Assembly: GCA_964598235.1 (NCBI GenBank)
Contig: CAZRAY010000038.1
Coordinates: forward strand, 1 to 17,767
Direction: 5' to 3'
From: UBA652 sp964598235
Lineage (GTDB): Bacteria > Pseudomonadota > Gammaproteobacteria > Nitrosococcales > Methylophagaceae
DNA length: 17,767 nt
Position numbers and translations under genes: made by a program. Below the pieces are notes generated by a model, which worked only from the letters and a program-made list of their open reading frames with translations, had not been told where the DNA came from and searched no databases. This document shows positions 15,233-17,767 of the stretch, piece after piece (position 1 is the stretch's first letter; every line of letters starts with the position of its first letter).

Positions 15233-16306
15233 CGCTGGATTAAGAAACAACTCAAATAAACGCTCATTAATGTAGTAATTATAACGACCTAGCTTTTGTT
15301 TTTTTAGTAATCCGTGTGTGGCTAAAAGGTCTAAGTATTTGGCTGCAGTTAGGCGTGACACGCCTAAATCATGTTGTAAATATTCTATCTTGGTGTATGG
15401 GTGCCGAAATAAGTTGTTAAGTAAATCTTGGCTATAAATTTTCTTTAAATCGGTTCTAATCTTGTGTTTGTATTCTTGCATCAAATTGCGAATTTCTGTT
15501 ACAAGCATAATGGTTGAACGAGAGGTTTCTTCGATTCCTGCTAGCATATAGATAATCCATTCTTCCCAAGTATTATCATCTCGAACAGATTGTAATAACT
15601 GGTAGTAATCCTGTTTATTCCGAATAATATAGCCGCTTAAATACAACACGGGAAGATCTAATAAGCCTTGGGCGACAAGATATAAAATATTGATAATTCT
15701 GCCTGTTCGGCCATTGCCATCGTAAAAAGGATGAATGCTTTCAAACTGATAGTGAATAACGGCCATTTTCACAAGCGGATCAAGCTTCGACATCGCGGGG
15801 TCATTAATGAAGAGATCAAGATTAGACATTAATTTCACAAGCTGTGCATGATCTTGAGGAGGCGTATAGATAATTTCTCCTGTTTGCTGGTTTTTTAATG
15901 TTGTGCCAGATTGAGTGCGAATACCGCCGTTATTTCCTTCTAGAATTTGGTAGAGCGAAATAATTTGATTTGTAGTGAGTAACCCAGAACGGCGAACTTC
16001 TTCAAAGCCCGCGTGCAAGGCAGAAGCATAATTACCGACTTCTTTTGCGGCTGGATTTTGAATAATATTTTCAAACAGAGTGCTTTTATACAATTCATCA
16101 TGGGTAGTGATAATGTTTTCAATTGCAGAGCTGTCTTTTGCTTCCTGCAAAGCAAGCGTATTGATAAGAATAGCTTCGTTTGGAATCGTGCCAACGACAC
16201 CTTTAAGCTCAGCCAAATAACGATGTGCTAGGGCAAGTTTCCGCAATACAGATGTCGTTTCTAATTCAATAACGGGTGGCAAAAGGGGCAATATAAACTC
16301 AGACAT
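15227..16306 (-). CDS. Class II Fic family protein (probable AMPylase) with winged helix
   Basis: Fic enzymes transfer AMP, or other nucleotide parts, to hydroxyl side chains. The 359-residue protein has an N-terminal Fic/DOC-N region with the inhibitory motif (S/T)xxxE(G/N) as SSAIEN at 59-64, placing it in class II, where the Glu blocks ATP until relieved. The Fic core HPFYDGNGRTGR is complete at 192-203, with the catalytic His192. A flap region EIIYTPPQ at 144-151 contacts targets. The C-terminal 75 residues look like a winged helix (YTKIEYLQHDLGVSRLTAAKYLDLLATHGLL, split at about 300-335). The layout matches Shewanella SoFic. It has no toxin-antitoxin partner gene: the neighbours are pldA and radC. 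The start codon has only a weak GAG upstream. Paired inverted repeats over the candidate promoter suggest self-regulation. Confidence 0.93.
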   Translation of the reverse strand: MSEFILPLLPPVIELETTSVLRKLALAHRYLAELKGVVGTIPNEAILINTLALQEAKDSSAIENIITTHDELYKSTLFENIIQNPAAKEVGNYASALHAGFEEVRRSGLLTTNQIISLYQILEGNNGGIRTQSGTTLKNQQTGEIIYTPPQDHAQLVKLMSNLDLFINDPAMSKLDPLVKMAVIHYQFESIHPFYDGNGRTGRIINILYLVAQGLLDLPVLYLSGYIIRNKQDYYQLLQSVRDDNTWEEWIIYMLAGIEETSRSTIMLVTEIRNLMQEYKHKIRTDLKKIYSQDLLNNLFRHPYTKIEYLQHDLGVSRLTAAKYLDLLATHGLLKKQKLGRYNYYINERLFELFLNPAL

Positions 16307-16337
16307 TTAGATTACTCGAGATAAGGAGAGCCAATAA

Positions 16338-16365
16338 TTTATACATGTTAGCACAAACATGTATA
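16338..16365 (-). promoter_or_regulatory. Candidate fic promoter overlapped by operator 1
   Basis: TATACATGTT (16340-16349) and AACATGTATA (16356-16365) form a perfect 10-base inverted repeat with a 6-base spacer. On the minus strand, TATACA (16365-16360) and TATAAA (16343-16338) are separated by 16 bases and could serve as -35 and -10 boxes, the transcript starting near 16331, about 25 bases before the fic ATG. A protein on this repeat would cover both boxes, so repression is expected. Confidence 0.6.
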
Positions 16366-16380
16366 GAAAAACGCATTTCA

Positions 16381-16405
16381 TATACATAACCTTGGCTCGT
16401 GTATA
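16381..16405. promoter_or_regulatory. Operator 2 upstream of fic
   Basis: TATACA (16381-16386) and TGTATA (16400-16405) are separated by 13 bases; in operator 1 the same half-sites are separated by 14. The two sites are about 40.5 bases apart centre to centre, close to four helical turns. A further half-site-like TATACG is at 16433-16438. Recurrence of the half-site argues for a real dimer-binding site. Confidence 0.5.
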
Positions 16406-16439
16406 GAATATGAACAAATTAAAACTTCAGTTTATACGG

Positions 16440-17114
16440 CTACAGTTTTCCTATTTCAGCCAACGAAACCGTTTCGCTATCGCCGACAATAATATGATCT
16501 AATACTCGAATATCGACCAAGTCTAAAGCGGCTTTGAGTTTCGCCGTAATCGCAATATCTGCTTTGCTCGGATCGGCGATGCCGCTGGGATGATTGTGGG
16601 CGAAGATAACGGCGGCGGCATTATGGGCTAGGGCGCGCTTGACCACTTCTCGGGGATACACGCTGGCGGCATCAATGGTGCCGGTGAATAGCTCTTCAAA
16701 GATGATGAGCCGATGTTTGCTATCGAGGAAGAGGCAGGCGAATACTTCATGTTGATAAGGGCGCAGACGTTGCTGGATATATTGGCGCGTGTTGCTGGCA
16801 TCAGTGAACGCATCGCCGCGCGTGAGCGTGGCTTCGAGATGGCGATGGCTCATTTCTAACACAGCTTGCAGCTGAGCATATTTGGCCGGGCCAAGGCCAT
16901 GTTGTTCACAAAAACTGGTTTGGTCTGCTTCTAGCATGGGGCGAAGACCACCAAATTCTGTGAGCAATTCTCTAGCGAGCTCGACGGCTGATTTACCTTG
17001 TACACCTGTCCGCAAGAAAATAGCAAGCAGCTCGGCATCTGAAAGCGCAGAAGCCCCCTTTCTAAGCAGCTTTTCGCGTGGTCTATCGTCTTCTGGCCAA
17101 TCTTTGATCGCCAT
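16440..17114 (-). CDS. radC: RadC family JAMM/MPN-domain protein
   Basis: From ATG 17114 the protein has 224 residues, near the E. coli 222. It begins IKDWPEDDRPREKLL, followed by an N-terminal helix-hairpin-helix-like region at about 18-95 (ALSDAELLAIFLRTG, HGLGPAKYAQLQ). The C-terminal JAMM metal site is complete: His173, His175 and Asp186 in AHNHPSGIADPSKAD, with Glu from PREVV upstream. Despite its name, a direct role in DNA repair is disputed and the biochemical role is unclear. ATG 17120 would add Met-Thr, but AAGGG is directly next to it and 6 bases from the ATG at 17114, so 17114 is preferred. fic follows downstream on the same strand after a 133-base gap. Confidence 0.93.
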   Translation of the reverse strand: MAIKDWPEDDRPREKLLRKGASALSDAELLAIFLRTGVQGKSAVELARELLTEFGGLRPMLEADQTSFCEQHGLGPAKYAQLQAVLEMSHRHLEATLTRGDAFTDASNTRQYIQQRLRPYQHEVFACLFLDSKHRLIIFEELFTGTIDAASVYPREVVKRALAHNAAAVIFAHNHPSGIADPSKADIAITAKLKAALDLVDIRVLDHIIVGDSETVSLAEIGKL

Positions 17115-17234
17115 GGTCATCCCTTTTTATTGTTGCGAGTAGTTTACGCATAATGCCGTTAAAATTAAAAGGGAACTCCTCAAAACCAGCTAGGTCTCAG
17201 ATATTGAGGGGAGAATTAAGACTAGGAGAGCAAG

Positions 17235-17767
17235 ATGAACATTAGAATATTATTATGGATATTATTACCGCTGGGATTGCTGGGGTGTGCCAGTAATCCA
17301 CCGATAGGCAGTAGTGAGCAGATTGAGGCAAGCCCATCGATCGTGACTGTTTTGCAAGACATTGATGCGCATAGTGGTGAAGCGGTGCAATGGGGCGGTA
17401 CGATTGCATCAATTGAGAACAAGCAGGGCGAAACATGGCTTGAGATTGTATCGCGGGATTTAAAAGCCAGTGGCAAGCCAAAGCGGAGTGATAAAACAGG
17501 CGGGCGTTTTATTGTAAAAGCAGATGAATTCTTAGAGCCGGAGATTTATCAGAAGGGGCGCGCGGTGACTGTTTTAGGCTCACTCAGCGGAAGCCAAGCT
17601 GGCTTGATTGGGGAGCAGCCTTATCTGTTTCCCGTTGTTACATCAGAAGAAATAAAATTATGGCCCGAATATCAAGATAATCCACGGCAGATAAATTATG
17701 GTTGGTCCTATTATGGACGGCATTGGGGCTTGCATTCCCGACATTTCTATCCCTATTCCTACTGGGG
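17235..17767 (+). CDS. Slp family outer-membrane lipoprotein (3' end cut by window edge)
   Basis: The 177 visible residues start with a lipoprotein signal peptide: MNIRILLWILLPLGLLGC, lipobox LLGC with Cys18, then Ala-Ser. The mature part matches the Slp/YeaY family: VQWGGTIASIENKQGETWLEIVSRDL, a SDKTGGRFIVKADEFLEPEIY segment (split), then GRAVTVLGSLSGSQAGLIGEQPYLFPVV and EIKLWPEYQ. E. coli Slp is induced by carbon starvation and stationary phase; its function is poorly known. The visible end is rich in aromatic residues and histidine (WSYYGRHWG, RHFYPYSYW). AGGAG lies 6 bases before the ATG. It is divergent from radC with a 120-base gap holding a 6-base stem (CCTCAA 17178-17183, TTGAGG 17204-17209) but no clear promoter. 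Confidence 0.9.
   Translation, partial: MNIRILLWILLPLGLLGCASNPPIGSSEQIEASPSIVTVLQDIDAHSGEAVQWGGTIASIENKQGETWLEIVSRDLKASGKPKRSDKTGGRFIVKADEFLEPEIYQKGRAVTVLGSLSGSQAGLIGEQPYLFPVVTSEEIKLWPEYQDNPRQINYGWSYYGRHWGLHSRHFYPYSYW

Noticed and set aside
15227..16306. Fic as the toxin of a toxin-antitoxin pair
   Set aside because: The inhibitory SSAIEN motif is within the protein itself and no small antitoxin gene lies next to it.

Overview
The window looks like chromosomal DNA of a moderately AT-rich gammaproteobacterium. Its centre is a housekeeping block in the order known from Pseudomonas and relatives: prfA-hemA on the minus strand, divergent from a TPR lipoprotein (lbcA-like), lolB, ispE, tRNA-Gln, prs, ctc/rplY, pth and ychF on the plus strand. 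LolB, an outer-membrane phospholipase A, an Slp lipoprotein and two lipoprotein signal peptides show a Gram-negative envelope. I could not name the genus from sequence alone.

Left flank (1-1811): a secreted metallo-beta-lactamase-fold hydrolase (cut by the window edge) is divergent from a LysR-type regulator. The 116-base gap holds two TATAAT-type boxes and an inverted repeat. The LysR gene appears to start almost at its own transcript start.

Minus-strand translation/haem block (1835-6115): hemA (glutamyl-tRNA reductase), prfA (release factor 1, GTG start, 4-nt overlap with hemA) and rlhA (U32 family, 23S rRNA hydroxylation) are tightly packed. The usual third partner prmC is absent here and rlhA is in its place.

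Plus-strand envelope/translation block (6201-14018): lbcA-lolB-ispE are overlapping genes. tRNA-Gln(TTG) follows, then prs. An AT-rich M23-family peptidase gene separates prs from ctc, two genes normally adjacent. ctc then has its own TATAAT box and a structured leader, followed by pth and ychF.

Right flank (14177-17767): pldA and a class II Fic protein gene converge and overlap by 6 nt. Upstream of fic lie two matched inverted repeats of the form TATACA-N13/14-TGTATA, the first exactly over a candidate promoter, which suggests autoregulation through the Fic protein's C-terminal winged helix. radC lies upstream on the same strand. An Slp-family lipoprotein gene runs off the right end.

No insertion sequence, CRISPR array, phage gene or obvious multi-gene defence island was seen. 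The most unusual signals are the fic operators, the M23 gene inserted in the conserved block, the ctc leader and the prfA-rlhA pairing.
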